Assembly: GCF_019603315.1 (NCBI RefSeq) | Contig: NZ_CP080649.1 | Location: forward strand, 2,304,176-2,368,175 | Reading direction: 5' to 3' | DNA from: Ruficoccus sp. ZRK36 | GTDB taxonomy: Bacteria > Verrucomicrobiota > Verrucomicrobiia > Opitutales > Cerasicoccaceae | Length of the DNA stretch: 64,000 nt | Shown: positions 1 through 8,491 of the stretch, one piece after another | Layout of the letters: the number at the start of each line of letters is the position of its first letter | How positions within the stretch are numbered: position 1 is the first letter of the stretch | The notes under the pieces: model-generated | Databases searched by the model: none | The model's input: the letters and a program-made list of their open reading frames with translations, nothing else | Told to the model about the DNA's origin: nothing | Position numbers and translations under genes: made by a program

Positions 1-762
1 TTGCAAGACTTTGCCGAGACCAACAAGCTCGATGTAAACATCGACCTGTATGGCAGTATCCCTGCCATGTCGCAGCTGCACAACGATGATGCGCAACTGG
101 CCTTCGTCGCCCGCCCTGACGGCGAAAAGTTTGAAATGAGCGGTTACAAGGCGATACCGTTCGCCTATCAGGTGGCTTTCATCGTGGTAAACAGCAACAA
201 CCCGCTGACGGAGCTGTCCCTGCCGCAGCTGGGGGGCATCTTTGGCAGTGGAGCCGAGCAGTACTATGGCCGCTGGGGTGAGCTGGGGGTTGCCGGTAAT
301 CTCGCCGCCCGCTCCATCCAGCCTATTGTTGTCGAGGTCCCGGGCTCGGTGACCCGTGAGATGTTCAAGTCCATGGCCCTGAAGGATGGTAACTTTAAGT
401 CCAACATGGTTACGGTGGAGGATTTCAGTAAGGACCCGAATGCTATCCTCAGTGATAGCGGCGCGATCGGTGTTTTTCCCTTCATGCCCAAAGGTAACAA
501 CCTGAAGGCGATTTCGGTTTCCACGGGTGAGAAGGACTCATTCGCTTATGGGCCCAGCCGCGATAACGTCTATTACGACTCTTATCCGCTGCGTTTGCCG
601 TTTTATCTCGTCTATAAAACAGAAAATTTTGAAGAAATTAGCAAAATTCTCCGTTTTATGCTCAGTGAGGAGATGTCTAAGTCGTTGGAATCCAATGGGT
701 TTATGCCTCTTCCAGAAAATGTTCGAAAACGTGCTATTCTGGAACTTGACATTGGCTCCTGA
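1..762 (+). CDS. PstS-like phosphate-binding periplasmic protein, 5' truncated
   Basis: This reading frame is open at the left window edge, so the N-terminus and signal peptide are missing; about 253 residues are visible, ending at TGA 760-762. The visible part has the hallmarks of a type-2 periplasmic binding protein of the PstS family: a hinge-region stretch VNSNNPLTELSLPQLGGIF, a following WGELG block, and SDSGAIGVFPF near residues 150-160. PstS proteins capture phosphate for the PstCAB transporter. No pst permease follows; the next feature is a tRNA gene, so any partners would lie upstream. The ligand is inferred from family resemblance only. Confidence 0.75.
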   Translation: MQDFAETNKLDVNIDLYGSIPAMSQLHNDDAQLAFVARPDGEKFEMSGYKAIPFAYQVAFIVVNSNNPLTELSLPQLGGIFGSGAEQYYGRWGELGVAGNLAARSIQPIVVEVPGSVTREMFKSMALKDGNFKSNMVTVEDFSKDPNAILSDSGAIGVFPFMPKGNNLKAISVSTGEKDSFAYGPSRDNVYYDSYPLRLPFYLVYKTENFEEISKILRFMLSEEMSKSLESNGFMPLPENVRKRAILELDIGS

Positions 763-793
763 AATCCCCAATTTACTGCACTTTCAACGCTAA

Positions 794-869
<76 letters not shown>

Positions 870-876
870 CTTTTTA

Positions 877-910
877 ATCCCTCGGAAGTCATTTTCCGGG
901 GGATTTTTTT
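877..910 (+). terminator. rho-independent terminator after tRNA-Gly
   Basis: The arms ATCCCTCGGAA and TTCCGGGGGAT form an 11-bp stem with one T-G wobble and a 6-nt loop, and the right arm runs into seven T residues (904-910). It begins 7 nt after the encoded CCA, so it should end the tRNA transcript. Confidence 0.85.
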
Positions 911-1044
911 GTGCCCGCTAGAGTGGTGGAGGCGGGGAGTGAATGAGGCTGGAGTATCGGCACTTTCTTGGGCGCAGACGTATTTGGATGTTGGGAATGA
1001 CTTATGAGTTGATGGCCGCGTGAGGGACCGTCACACTGTTTCGA

Positions 1045-3459
1045 TTGGGTGAAGGAAGTATTATTCACGATCTGACTCTGGTCGTCCTGTGTGCGGCAGT
1101 AGTCACGGTTATTTTCTATAAGCTGAGGCTGCCTGTCATCCTTGGTTATCTGCTGGTGGGCGTGCTCGTGGGGCCGTACACGCCGGAGCTGCCGACCTTG
1201 CACAACTCGGGTGCGATCGAGGAGCTGAGCCAGCTCGGGGTGATCTTCCTGATGTTCTTTATCGGGCTGGAGTTCGATATTGAGCGACTGCGGCGGGTCT
1301 TCTGGCCGGCGTTTATCGCGGCGGTCCTCCAGTCGATCATCGTATTTATCATCGGTATCCTCTGTGCGCCGCTGGTGGGCTACTCGCCGCTGGAGGGGAT
1401 ATTTCTCGGTGCGCTGCTGACGAACTCAGCCTCGCTGTTGTGTATTAAAATCCTCAAGGACAAGGGACGCCTCAAGCATGCCGATGCTCACATGGCGGTG
1501 GGCATCCTCGTTTTTGAGGACATGGTGGCGATCCTGCTGCTGGTGGTGCTCGGTGAGCTCGGGGGGGCTGAGAGCTTCCAGATTAGCGCGCTGTACCGGG
1601 TGGTCTTCCTGCTGGGGGTGTTTGCGGCAGGGGTATATATTTTGGGGCGCGTGCTGGCTCCTTGGCTCAGCCGCCAGCTAAAAGGCTCTAACTCGGGCGA
1701 GATCATCACCCTGGTGTCGGTCGCACTGGCGCTCGGCTTGGCCGAGTTGGCGCAGCTGTCGCGTTTTTCGATCTCGCTGGGAGCGTTTCTGGCCGGGGCG
1801 ATTATGGCCCAGACGCAGATCGTCGGGGACATTCAGCGCATCACTGACCCCTTCCGGAACCTGTTTTGCGCGATCTTCTTTGTCACGATCGGGATGCTGA
1901 TCGACCCGAGCTGGCTGCTGTCGAACTGGCTGGCGGTGGTCTTTATCGCCGTGCTGGTGGTCGTCGGTAAGCTCATCACGTGCTGGCTGGGGCTGTTTGT
2001 TGGTGGGCAGAGCGCGGAGACGGGCTTCCGTGCCTCGATCTCAAAGGCCAGCATCGGTGAGTTCGGCTTTATTATCGCAGCGATGGGGACGGCGACCGGA
2101 GCCACAGGCGAGAGCCTGCCGAGTATGGCGGTGGGGCTTGCGCTGGTCACGTACATGATCATCCCTGTGCTAAATGCCAACCCGGCTCGCCTGTTTGGCT
2201 GGATCGCGGAGAAGACGCCTGATCAGGTGCGAGTCGCCGGACGTATCTACGAAAAGATGCTCGATGCCATCGCGAGGCGGGTGGGGCGTATTACATTTTT
2301 CCGGCTGGCGCGGCGACCGCTGCTTCAGATTCTGGCAAACTTCTTCCTGCTCAACGCCATTCTGATCGTGGCCTATGTCGGGGCCAAGTACTGCGTGCGT
2401 GTGCCCAGCCTGGCCGAGCACATGAAGTGGGTGCACGTCGGCGTCTGGCTACTGGCGGCGGCACTGTGTCTGCCTTTCCTCTCCTCTGTCATCCGCAATC
2501 TCGATGTCCTGATCCAGCTGGTGACCTCCACCGTGTTTGGCAGCAGCCGTAATCCGCAACTGCTCAGCGGCCGCATGGCCAATCTGGTGCACACGATCGT
2601 GCTTTCGCTCATGATCGTGCTGTTTGGCGGGGTTTTCCTGTCAGCAGCTTCTCCGTTTTTCCCCTCGGGGGTGACGCTGGGGATGTTTATCGTGGTCGGC
2701 TGTATCGCGCTGGCGATTTTCTGGAAGTCGATCATCAACATCAACAGCCGGATGGAGTACCTCTTCCTGCAGAGCTTTCAGGAGCAGAATGTCGAGAACG
2801 AGGAGCAACTCCGCCAGGCCACGCTGCGCGAGCTATCGCATGTGCATCGCTGGCAGATCGAGGTGGAGACGGTCACCATCGCCGATGACTCGATCGCCTG
2901 CGGCATGCTGCTGCGTGAGATGCATCTGCGTAAAAAGACCGGTGCCTCCATCGTGGCCATCAGCCGTGGAGGCAGGACGCATTACGATCCTTCGCCAGAG
3001 GTGCCGATCTTTGCCGGGGATAACCTCGTCCTGATCGGCTCCAAGGAGCAGCTCGAGAACGCCCGGCGGACCCTGGCGACGCGCTCGCCGAACCAGCGTG
3101 CCGAGGAGAAGCCCTTCCGCATCGAGCGTGTCTTTGTGCGCGCAGACGCTTTTCTGGCCGGTCAGACGCTGGCTGGCTGCGATGTGCGCCATCGCTTCCG
3201 GATCAGCGTGCTCGGTATCCAGCGCGGTAAAAAGCGCATCGCGCCGCCCCCGCCGGACGAGATCATCCATGTCGGGGACATCCTGCTTGTCGTCGGTAAC
3301 GACGAGACGATCGACGCCTTTAAGCTCTCTCTCGAAGCCGATGCCGAGCCTCTGCCGGAGGAGCCGCCCGAGGACGAGGATGAGCTGGCCGCTGATGAAA
3401 CCGAACCGGAAGCGGACGCCTCTGGCGACGGGGATGGGCCGGAGCCCAAGCAGCCGTAG
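1045..3459 (+). CDS. KefB-like cation:proton antiporter with two RCK_C-like domains
   Basis: The 804-residue protein starts with a CPA2 sodium/proton exchanger domain (about residues 5-400, roughly 12 membrane segments; opening GSIIHDLTLVVLCAAVV and LPVILGYLLVGVLVGP match KefB/C-type N-termini). A second hydrophobic block with about four more membrane segments follows (about 430-565). After that come two consecutive soluble RCK_C/TrkA_C-like modules (about 600-685 and 695-770) and an acidic tail rich in Glu/Asp. The nucleotide-binding RCK_N domain usual in KefB is not seen. The start is a TTG; no in-frame ATG exists before the first helices and no good ribosome site precedes it, so the start is uncertain by a few codons. 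Likely role: K+ or Na+ efflux coupled to H+; ion specificity cannot be read from the sequence. Confidence 0.85.
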   Translation: MGEGSIIHDLTLVVLCAAVVTVIFYKLRLPVILGYLLVGVLVGPYTPELPTLHNSGAIEELSQLGVIFLMFFIGLEFDIERLRRVFWPAFIAAVLQSIIVFIIGILCAPLVGYSPLEGIFLGALLTNSASLLCIKILKDKGRLKHADAHMAVGILVFEDMVAILLLVVLGELGGAESFQISALYRVVFLLGVFAAGVYILGRVLAPWLSRQLKGSNSGEIITLVSVALALGLAELAQLSRFSISLGAFLAGAIMAQTQIVGDIQRITDPFRNLFCAIFFVTIGMLIDPSWLLSNWLAVVFIAVLVVVGKLITCWLGLFVGGQSAETGFRASISKASIGEFGFIIAAMGTATGATGESLPSMAVGLALVTYMIIPVLNANPARLFGWIAEKTPDQVRVAGRIYEKMLDAIARRVGRITFFRLARRPLLQILANFFLLNAILIVAYVGAKYCVRVPSLAEHMKWVHVGVWLLAAALCLPFLSSVIRNLDVLIQLVTSTVFGSSRNPQLLSGRMANLVHTIVLSLMIVLFGGVFLSAASPFFPSGVTLGMFIVVGCIALAIFWKSIININSRMEYLFLQSFQEQNVENEEQLRQATLRELSHVHRWQIEVETVTIADDSIACGMLLREMHLRKKTGASIVAISRGGRTHYDPSPEVPIFAGDNLVLIGSKEQLENARRTLATRSPNQRAEEKPFRIERVFVRADAFLAGQTLAGCDVRHRFRISVLGIQRGKKRIAPPPPDEIIHVGDILLVVGNDETIDAFKLSLEADAEPLPEEPPEDEDELAADETEPEADASGDGDGPEPKQP

Positions 3460-3539
3460 GGTGAGCCTCCCGCGCAGATATGGGCTCCACTCGGATCTTT
3501 TCGCTAGCAGGGCTATGTTATATCAGTGTGATTAGCTCA

Positions 3540-3558
3540 GTGAATTTTAAATATTCAC
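3540..3558. repeat. inverted repeat upstream of the biotin operon
   Basis: The arms GTGAAT (3540-3545) and ATTCAC (3553-3558) are perfect inverses around a 7-nt AT-rich spacer. The site lies 80-100 bp before bioA and 18 bp before the BirA-like site, in an AT-rich stretch that probably holds the operon promoter. Its function is unknown. Confidence 0.4.
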
Positions 3559-3575
3559 ACTATTCGAAAAAATTA

Positions 3576-3606
3576 TTGTAAAGGCGCGAGGTTTTAGGCT
3601 TAACAA
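3576..3606. promoter_or_regulatory. candidate BirA-type biotin operator
   Basis: The outer half-sites TTGTAAA (3576-3582) and TTAACAA (3600-3606) resemble the inverted TTGTAAACC/GGTTTACAA halves of bacterial BirA operators and sit 32 bp before bioA. The total span is 31 bp, shorter than the 32-34 bp of known operators, and the inner bases CC/GG are not conserved. It is therefore a suggestion supported mainly by its position before a biotin operon. The window contains no birA gene. Confidence 0.3.
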
Positions 3607-3638
3607 TCGGGCAAGCTACTGCCACATTAGCTGCCTTT

Positions 3639-4997
3639 ATGAACACGCTTGCCGAGAGTCAGACTGAGAGTGCCGCCCGCCTGGATGCGGCCCATGCCTG
3701 GCATCCGTTTACCCAGATGAGCGAGCATCTGGCGCATCCGCGGCTTTTCATCGAGCGCGGGGAGGGCTGCTGGCTCTACGACACGGACGGTAACCGCTAC
3801 CTCGACAGCAACGCCTCCATCTGGACCAATGTCCACGGCCACAACGACCCGGAGCTAAACGCCGCCCTCATCGAGCAGGTCAACAAGATCGCCCACAGCA
3901 CGACGCTCGGGCTCGCGCACCCGACCGGGGCCGCCCTGAGCGAGAAGCTCGTCTCTATCGCTCCTGACAACCTCTCGCGTGTCTTTTACAGCGATAACGG
4001 CTCCAATGCGGTTGAGATCGCCCTGAAACTTTCCTTCCAGTACTGGCAGCTGACCGGTAAGCCCGAGAAAACCGGCGTCATCGCCCTGACCAGCGCCTAC
4101 CATGGCGATACCTTTGGCACGATGTCGGTGGGCGACAGTGGCGGCTTCCACAGCCGGTTCGCGCCCTGGTGTTTCCCGGTGGAGCGCATCCCCACGCCGG
4201 TTAGCGACGAGGCAGCCGGGGTGATTCACTCCGAGGACATGAGTGCCAGCCTGAAGCGGCTGGATGAGATTTTAGACGAAAAAGCCAGCACCACCGCCTG
4301 CCTGATCATGGAGCCCTGGGTACAGGGATCGGCGGGTCTGCGCCTGCAGCCGCGCGGATTCCTGCGCGAGGTGGCCGACCGCTGCCGCCGGGCCGGGGTA
4401 CACCTGATCCTCGACGAGGTTTTTGTGGGCTTCGGGCGTGTCGGGCCGATGCTTATCTGCCGTGAAGAAGGCGTTGAGCCAGACTTCCTCTGCCTGGCCA
4501 AGGGCCTGACTGCCGGTTATCTGCCGCTGGCTGCGACTCTCACCACCGAGGCTGTTTTCGAGGCCTTCCTCGGGCGTTTCGAGGAGTACAAGGCCTTTTA
4601 CCATGGCCATACCTTTACCGGCAACCCGCTCGGGGCCGTCGTCGCCCTCAAGAGCATCGAAAAGCTTGAAGCGCGTATGGCTGACGGTCGCCACGCCGAG
4701 ACGTTGGCCGCCTTTGAGGCTGCTGTGAAGCAGTACGGCGCGGACTCGGAGCTGTACCCGGTCGTGCGCCAGCGGGGCATGCTGGCCGCGCTGGAGCTGC
4801 CGGAGCATCCGATCGAGCAGCGCACCGGCCTGAAGGTCGCGCTGGAGGCCCGTAAGCACGGGCTGATCTGCCGGGCCCTCGGGGACACACTGCTGGTGGT
4901 GCCGCCTCTGGTGATCTCGCCCGAGGAGATCGACTTTCTCTTTAAACAACTGACCCGCGCGACGCAAATCGTGCTCAACGACTCCGCCTCGGCCTGA
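3639..4997 (+). CDS. bioA: adenosylmethionine-8-amino-7-oxononanoate aminotransferase
   Basis: BioA is a PLP enzyme that converts KAPA to DAPA with S-adenosylmethionine as amino donor, the penultimate stage before BioD. The 452-residue protein has the class III aminotransferase pattern: WHPFTQM near residue 22, YDTDGNRYLDSNASIWTNVHGH, the cofactor-site stretch SDNGSNAVEIALK, LILDEVFVGFGR, and the PLP lysine K288 in LAKGLTAGY. Length fits the family. It is the first gene of a six-gene plus-strand biotin operon and stops 6 nt before bioB. The start ATG at 3639 is the first in frame after an AT-rich leader. Confidence 0.95.
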   Translation: MNTLAESQTESAARLDAAHAWHPFTQMSEHLAHPRLFIERGEGCWLYDTDGNRYLDSNASIWTNVHGHNDPELNAALIEQVNKIAHSTTLGLAHPTGAALSEKLVSIAPDNLSRVFYSDNGSNAVEIALKLSFQYWQLTGKPEKTGVIALTSAYHGDTFGTMSVGDSGGFHSRFAPWCFPVERIPTPVSDEAAGVIHSEDMSASLKRLDEILDEKASTTACLIMEPWVQGSAGLRLQPRGFLREVADRCRRAGVHLILDEVFVGFGRVGPMLICREEGVEPDFLCLAKGLTAGYLPLAATLTTEAVFEAFLGRFEEYKAFYHGHTFTGNPLGAVVALKSIEKLEARMADGRHAETLAAFEAAVKQYGADSELYPVVRQRGMLAALELPEHPIEQRTGLKVALEARKHGLICRALGDTLLVVPPLVISPEEIDFLFKQLTRATQIVLNDSASA

Positions 4998-5003
4998 GGC
5001 TCA

Positions 5004-6056
5004 ATGACTGAGAACATGACCACACTCGAAGAACTCAAGGAAATCTATAACCTTCCGTTGACGACGCTGATCCTGCGGGCTCAGGAAGTCCACCACCGCT
5101 ACCAGGACCCCTCCGGCGTCCAGCTGTGCACGCTGAAGTCCATCAAGACCGGTAAGTGCTCCGAAGACTGCAAGTACTGCCCGCAGTCCGCGCACAACGA
5201 CACGGGCATCGAGCCCGAGAAGCTGCTCGATACCGACCGCGTCATGATCGACGCTCGGATGGCCAAGGCCGACGGTGCCACGCGCTTCTGCATGGGCGCT
5301 GCCTGGCGCAAGGTCTACACCGACAGCCAGTTTCAGAATATCCTGGAGACCGTCTCGGCGGTCAAGGCGCTCGACCTCGAGGTCTGCTGCACCCTCGGGA
5401 TGCTGGACGTTAACCAGGCTCAGCGCCTGAAGGAAGCCGGCTGCGACGTGTATAATCACAACATCGACAGCTCGCGCGAATTTTACAGCAAGATCATCAC
5501 CACCCGCACCTTTGACGACCGCCTGAACACGATCAAGAACGTGCGCGAGGCCGGGATGGAAGTCTGTTGTGGCGGCATTCTCGGGATGGGAGAGAGCGTT
5601 GAGGACCGCCTCAATATGCTCCTGGAGCTGGCCAATATGGACCCCCCGCCGGACTCTGTGCCGATCAACGCTCTGGTCGCCGTCAAGGGCACCCCGCTGG
5701 AGGACCAGCCCTTTGTGGACAGCATCGAGTTCGTCCGCACCATTGCCACGGCCCGCATCGCCATGCCGTACTCCATCGTGCGCCTCTCCGCCGGCCGCAG
5801 CCAGATGTCCGACGAGATGCACGCCCTGTGCTACCTCGCCGGTGCCAACAGCATCTTCCTCGGTGACCGCCTGCTCGTGACCGAGAACCCGCGCCAGCAC
5901 GAGGACCGCAAGCTCCTCGACAAGCTCGGCCTGCACGACATGCACCCGGACTCCGCCCGCGAGATTCATGCCCGCGCCAAGGCCGATATGGCCGAAGACG
6001 AAGCCTGCAAGGCCGTCAAGGCTGAGGCAGCTTCCGCTGAGCCCGCACTCTCGTAA
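5004..6056 (+). CDS. bioB: biotin synthase (radical SAM)
   Basis: BioB inserts sulfur into dethiobiotin to make biotin, using a radical-SAM [4Fe-4S] cluster and an auxiliary [2Fe-2S] cluster. The protein has 350 residues; the radical-SAM cysteines are C52, C56 and C59 in CSEDCKYC, followed by PQSAHN. Downstream blocks FCMGAAWR, EVCCTLGML, YNHNIDSSREFY, GGILGMGES and RLSAGRSQM are classic BioB. A second possible ATG lies four codons into the frame. It is 6 nt after bioA and 16 nt before bioD, so translation is probably coupled. The last 30 residues are Ala/Glu-rich and probably not part of the catalytic barrel. Confidence 0.97.
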   Translation: MTENMTTLEELKEIYNLPLTTLILRAQEVHHRYQDPSGVQLCTLKSIKTGKCSEDCKYCPQSAHNDTGIEPEKLLDTDRVMIDARMAKADGATRFCMGAAWRKVYTDSQFQNILETVSAVKALDLEVCCTLGMLDVNQAQRLKEAGCDVYNHNIDSSREFYSKIITTRTFDDRLNTIKNVREAGMEVCCGGILGMGESVEDRLNMLLELANMDPPPDSVPINALVAVKGTPLEDQPFVDSIEFVRTIATARIAMPYSIVRLSAGRSQMSDEMHALCYLAGANSIFLGDRLLVTENPRQHEDRKLLDKLGLHDMHPDSAREIHARAKADMAEDEACKAVKAEAASAEPALS

Positions 6057-6072
6057 CTAAAGGAAGCCAAAC

Positions 6073-6726
6073 ATGGCCGTCATCGTCATCACCGGTAACG
6101 ATACTGGCGTGGGTAAAACCCGCGTCACCGCTGCGCTGGCCCGGGAGCTTTCCCGGGAGGGCGGGGCGGTGCAGATCGTGAAGCCGGTGGAGACGGGGAT
6201 CGCCCCCGGTGGACATGGCGATGCCGAGATCGCGTTGAGCCACGCCACGGGTAAGGCCGAGGCGCACACGCTCTTCCGCTTTTTGGAGCCGATGTCGCCC
6301 CCTGACGCCGCCGCGCGTGAGGGGCAGACGCTGACGCTGGAGGCGATGCTGGACCGCTACGCGAAGCTCCCGCCTGCCGCCTGGCGGCTGGTGGAGGGCG
6401 CGGGCGGTATCGCCTCGCCGCTCGATGCCGAGGGCAGAGACGTGTGTGATCTGGCTGCCGCCCTGCAGGCGGACCTGATGATCCTCGTCGTCGAGGACCG
6501 CCTAGGCGCCATCTGTCAGGCCCGCATGGTGCATGCCTATGCGGCCCGTGCAGGTGTCCCGGTCTGGCTCTGGTTGAATGAAATCCGGCCTCAGTCGGAA
6601 ATCATCCGCCAGTCCAATCGCGACGCGGTCAAGGCCTTTAACCTGCCCCTGTGTGCCCTGCTGAGGCCGGACGCATCGGAGCCCGAATGGCTGGAGCGGC
6701 CATGGCTGGCGACGCACGCAGTGTGA
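6073..6726 (+). CDS. bioD: ATP-dependent dethiobiotin synthetase
   Basis: BioD closes the ureido ring of dethiobiotin from DAPA, CO2 and ATP. The 217-residue protein opens with the P-loop GNDTGVGKT (residues 8-16), followed by VKPVETG, and has VEGAGGIASPL near residue 110, all typical of BioD. The start ATG at 6073 is preceded by AAGGA 9-13 nt upstream, one of the better ribosome sites in the window. Its stop codon TGA overlaps the GTG start of bioF (GTGTGA). Confidence 0.93.
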   Translation: MAVIVITGNDTGVGKTRVTAALARELSREGGAVQIVKPVETGIAPGGHGDAEIALSHATGKAEAHTLFRFLEPMSPPDAAAREGQTLTLEAMLDRYAKLPPAAWRLVEGAGGIASPLDAEGRDVCDLAAALQADLMILVVEDRLGAICQARMVHAYAARAGVPVWLWLNEIRPQSEIIRQSNRDAVKAFNLPLCALLRPDASEPEWLERPWLATHAV

Positions 6727-7877
6727 ACACGCCAGCGGCACTGTCCGCACGCCTGAGTGGGGCGATGGAGGAGCGCCATGCACAGGGCCTGGAGCGTACG
6801 CTGCGCGTACGCCGTGCCGATGAGCCGTTTCTCGATCTCGCCAACAACGACTACCTACGCCTGTCGCAGCATCCGGATGTCAAGGCTGCTGCGATCGCGG
6901 CGACGGAACGCTGGGGCTGCTCCTCGGCAGCTTCACCGCTGATCACGGGCTACACAGAGGCGCACGAGTCGCTGCTTGAGACCCTTAAGCAGTGGTGTGG
7001 GTTTCGCCACGGGCTGCTCTGGAATACAGGCTTTGCGGCTAACTCAGCCGTGCTCAGTGGCCTGCCGCGTCGGGGGGATCTCGTCCTCGCCGACCGGTTG
7101 ATCCACAACAGCATGGTCAACGGCCTGCTCGCCTCCGGGGCACGTTTGCAGCGCTATCGCCACCTCGACCTGGACCATCTAGGTGAGCTGCTGGAGCAAA
7201 ACGCAGGTAAGTACGAGACGCTCTTTGTTGTATCGGAAACCGTCTACAGCATGGACGGGGACTATCCAGAACTGCAGGCGATGGCTGCACTGAAAGAGCG
7301 CTACGGCTTTATCTGGGTGCTGGATGAGGCTCACGCCTTGGGCTGGTACGGTGAGGGCGGTAGCGGGCTGATTGAGGCGGCCGGTGTCTCGGCTGCGGTC
7401 GATGTCATGGTCGGTACACTCGGCAAGGGCCTCGGCTCGATGGGGGCGTTCACGCTCTTCCATGACGAGATCCTGAAACGCTACCTGATCAATCACTCCG
7501 GTGAGTTTATCTACTCGACCTATCTGCCGCCGTCCTGCGCGGCTGCGGCGGAGAAGGCTGTGGAACTGCTGCGGGGCGACCCAGCCGAGCGCCCACGGCT
7601 GCACACGATGGCAGGAGCTTTTCGTGAGATGCTTGAGCAAGGAACTCGCGCTGGCGAGGCAGTTGCCGCGTTCGCAGACTCTCCGATTGTGCCTGTGCGG
7701 GTCGCCGATCCCGTCGCTGCTGCTGAGGCTCTGCTCCAGCAGGGGATTCGTGTCGGTGCGATCCGCCCGCCGACGGTTCCTGCGGGCGAAGGCCGCCTGC
7801 GCATTTCCCTCAACGCCCTGCTCTCTGAGCCCGAACTCCAGCGGGTGGCTGCGGCCATTAACGCTCTACGCGCATGA
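6723..7877 (+). CDS. bioF: 8-amino-7-oxononanoate synthase
   Basis: BioF condenses pimeloyl-ACP with L-alanine to give KAPA, releasing CO2. I chose the GTG at 6723, overlapping the bioD stop, because it gives 384 residues, the normal family length, and begins with the usual N-terminal helix; longer starts (GTG 6651, ATG 6687) would overlap bioD by up to 76 nt. Motifs are NDYLRLSQHP, the Gly-rich substrate loop, VSETVYSMDGD, LDEAHALGWYG and the PLP lysine K235 in GTLGKGLGSMGAF. The stop overlaps the start of the next gene by 4 nt (ATGA). Confidence 0.93.
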   Translation: MNTPAALSARLSGAMEERHAQGLERTLRVRRADEPFLDLANNDYLRLSQHPDVKAAAIAATERWGCSSAASPLITGYTEAHESLLETLKQWCGFRHGLLWNTGFAANSAVLSGLPRRGDLVLADRLIHNSMVNGLLASGARLQRYRHLDLDHLGELLEQNAGKYETLFVVSETVYSMDGDYPELQAMAALKERYGFIWVLDEAHALGWYGEGGSGLIEAAGVSAAVDVMVGTLGKGLGSMGAFTLFHDEILKRYLINHSGEFIYSTYLPPSCAAAAEKAVELLRGDPAERPRLHTMAGAFREMLEQGTRAGEAVAAFADSPIVPVRVADPVAAAEALLQQGIRVGAIRPPTVPAGEGRLRISLNALLSEPELQRVAAAINALRA

Positions 7878-8491
7878 AAATACTCTGGATAGGGGGATGG
7901 GGCTGCTCGGCTGCCTCTACGCTGCAGGTGGCACAGCAGGTGTGCCCAGCGGCTGAGCATGAGATTGTCCTGCCAGTATCTGGGTGTATCGGAAAAATTG
8001 ATACGTTCTCCGCTGATGCGGTTGTGGCCTACTCGACGGGAGCGTTTCTGCTGAGTGGGGCTCCACAGGTTTTTCTTACGGCAAAGCGCGTCGTGCTTGT
8101 TTCTCCCTTTTGTGATTTTCGGGCCGAGTCGGGCCGAGGCGGTAAGACGCCGACCAGTAAGCTGCGCTTTTTGATCAAGTGGCTGCGTCGCGATCCGCTC
8201 GCCGCACTCCAGGATTTTTATCAACGAGCTGGACTGGGTGAGCCGCCGACTGAGTTGCCCTATACCCAGGAGGACCTCGTCTGGGGGATTGAGCAGCTGG
8301 CGACGGTTGCCCAGCCCGTGCAGACCGACTGTGGTGCAGCGATGGGGCACCTGACAGCGCTTGTCGGTGGCGGTGATCCGCTGCTGGATGCCGAGCTGCT
8401 TCGGGGGGATTTTCCGGGGCTGCAGATCGTGCAGGGGGCTGGACACGCGCTAACCGATTTCAGGAAGGAGCTGGCGGATGCGCTTCGGTGA
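7874..8491 (+). CDS. alpha/beta hydrolase in the BioH position (probable pimeloyl-ACP methyl ester esterase)
   Basis: This 205-residue protein lies between bioF and bioC, overlapping the first by 4 nt and the second by 14 nt. It shows the outline of a compact alpha/beta hydrolase: an oxyanion-type GGWGCS near residues 7-12, a nucleophile elbow AYSTG with S54, a likely acid D168 in GGGDPLLD, and H191 in GAGHALTD. The usual elbow glycine before the serine is Ala here. The role inferred from position is removal of the methyl group that BioC adds, freeing pimeloyl-ACP for BioF. Known non-homologous or divergent solutions for this step include BioH, BioG, BioK, BioJ and BioV; I cannot assign it to one. 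Confidence 0.75.
   Translation: MKILWIGGWGCSAASTLQVAQQVCPAAEHEIVLPVSGCIGKIDTFSADAVVAYSTGAFLLSGAPQVFLTAKRVVLVSPFCDFRAESGRGGKTPTSKLRFLIKWLRRDPLAALQDFYQRAGLGEPPTELPYTQEDLVWGIEQLATVAQPVQTDCGAAMGHLTALVGGGDPLLDAELLRGDFPGLQIVQGAGHALTDFRKELADALR

Noticed and set aside
6651-6722. Earlier starts of bioF (GTG 6651, ATG 6687)
   Set aside because: They would overlap bioD by up to 76 nt and add residues absent from the family; GTG 6723 gives the standard 384-residue length.
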